Shown: positions 63,471-64,000 of the stretch, in pieces
How positions within the stretch are numbered: position 1 is the first letter of the stretch
Layout of the letters: each line of letters begins with the position of its first letter
Source: Atriophallophorus winterbourni
Lineage: Eukaryota > Platyhelminthes > Trematoda > Plagiorchiida > Microphallidae
Reading direction: 5' to 3'
DNA length: 64,000 nucleotides
Assembly: GCA_013407085.1 (NCBI GenBank)
Contig: JACCGJ010000233.1
Span: 92,429 to 156,428 of the forward strand
The notes under the pieces: generated by a model
What the model was told of the DNA's origin: nothing
Database searches by the model: none
What the model saw: only the letters and a program-made list of their open reading frames with translations
Position numbers and translations under genes: made by a program

Positions 63471-64000
63471 TTAGTTTACATATCTTAAATCCGTTCGAGC
63501 TAAGTACGAGAAGGAAGTTCAACAATTTGACTCGATACAAATCACGAAATTTAAACTTGGGGGCATTTCGATTAGAAAAATCAATTTGCGTTTCGTTGAA
63601 ACAAAATTGCACCCGTTTTAACATTACAATGTGCCTCTGAGTTGCATCGTTGAGAAGGGTTTGCGGTAAAGAGACGATCAATCAATGACAGAAGTTGATT
63701 TTAACGCTCATCTTCAAGCGAATAGAGCGACTACGCATTGTGCTCGTTATATTTCGGTGACGGAAACGTGAGGACTGATCTCATGTATACATTTATAAAG
63801 CGCCGATTTGTTTGTTGGTAAACCAACGCAGAGTTGAAATGACAGTTTGGGTGTTCGACAAACTCTGTTGACACATGATTGAAAATGTGACGATTAAGTT
63901 GCGTGACGCAAGCAAAAACTTTTAAGCTGAGTCGCCGCTGAGTATTCTATGCTATGTTTGAAAGATTTTACTTCCAGAACGAGATAAATGTCATTTGGAA
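63471..64000. other. No recognised gene
   Basis: Short overlapping frames on both strands with no family match. Confidence 0.4.

Overview
The window is eukaryotic nuclear DNA. It has spliced genes with GT..AG introns, many decayed retrotransposons, and a 1000-N scaffold gap. The mix of Ty3/Gypsy, BEL/Pao, CR1-like and RTE-like elements, short (CATA)n-tailed SINE-like repeats and hammerhead-like motifs suggests a parasitic flatworm, most likely a trematode. The species is an inference; I cannot fix it from the sequence alone.

Layout. 1-10.5 kb: SINE fragment, 3' half of a Ty3/Gypsy pol with its LTR, a 5'-truncated CR1-like element, an eroded LINE on the minus strand, a perfect 23-bp hairpin, and a broken BEL/Pao pol. 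10.5-14.5 kb: a nearly complete CR1-like element (minus strand) with ORF1 and an ORF2 interrupted by two in-frame TAG codons. 14.6-20.65 kb: a minus-strand Ty3/Gypsy element broken by three nested insertions, meeting a small plus-strand Gypsy derivative head to head. 20.7-30 kb: LINE relics on both strands around one host exon. 30-35 kb: sparse intron-like DNA with old SINEs.

Host genes. On the plus strand, two exons (36114-36296 and 37558-37611) encode the conserved core of a C1orf53-like (DUF5522) protein. Two upstream exons (22122-22434 and 34926-35068) are phase-compatible and may belong to the same gene. On the minus strand, eight exons from 56597 down to 38690 encode a golgin-84 (GOLGA5) orthologue: N-terminal MSWF motif, long coiled coil, C-terminal membrane anchor. 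The two genes converge, with their stop codons about 1.1 kb apart. A further minus-strand exon candidate lies near 62.7 kb.

Assembly caution. Sequence on the two sides of the N gap (44384-46295 and 47296-49267) is a near-identical repeat. It looks like two haplotypes of one golgin-84 intron placed in tandem, not missing DNA.

Most unusual signal. A 292-bp insertion in the Gypsy integrase (15018-15309) has 100-bp inverted arms with one mismatch, a 47-bp spacer and a 13-bp target duplication. Each arm carries a hammerhead-ribozyme-like core. A second group of hammerhead-like motifs sits at 21961-21990, 38192-38221 and 54285-54315, two of them in a short repeat family that also tends to fold back on itself.
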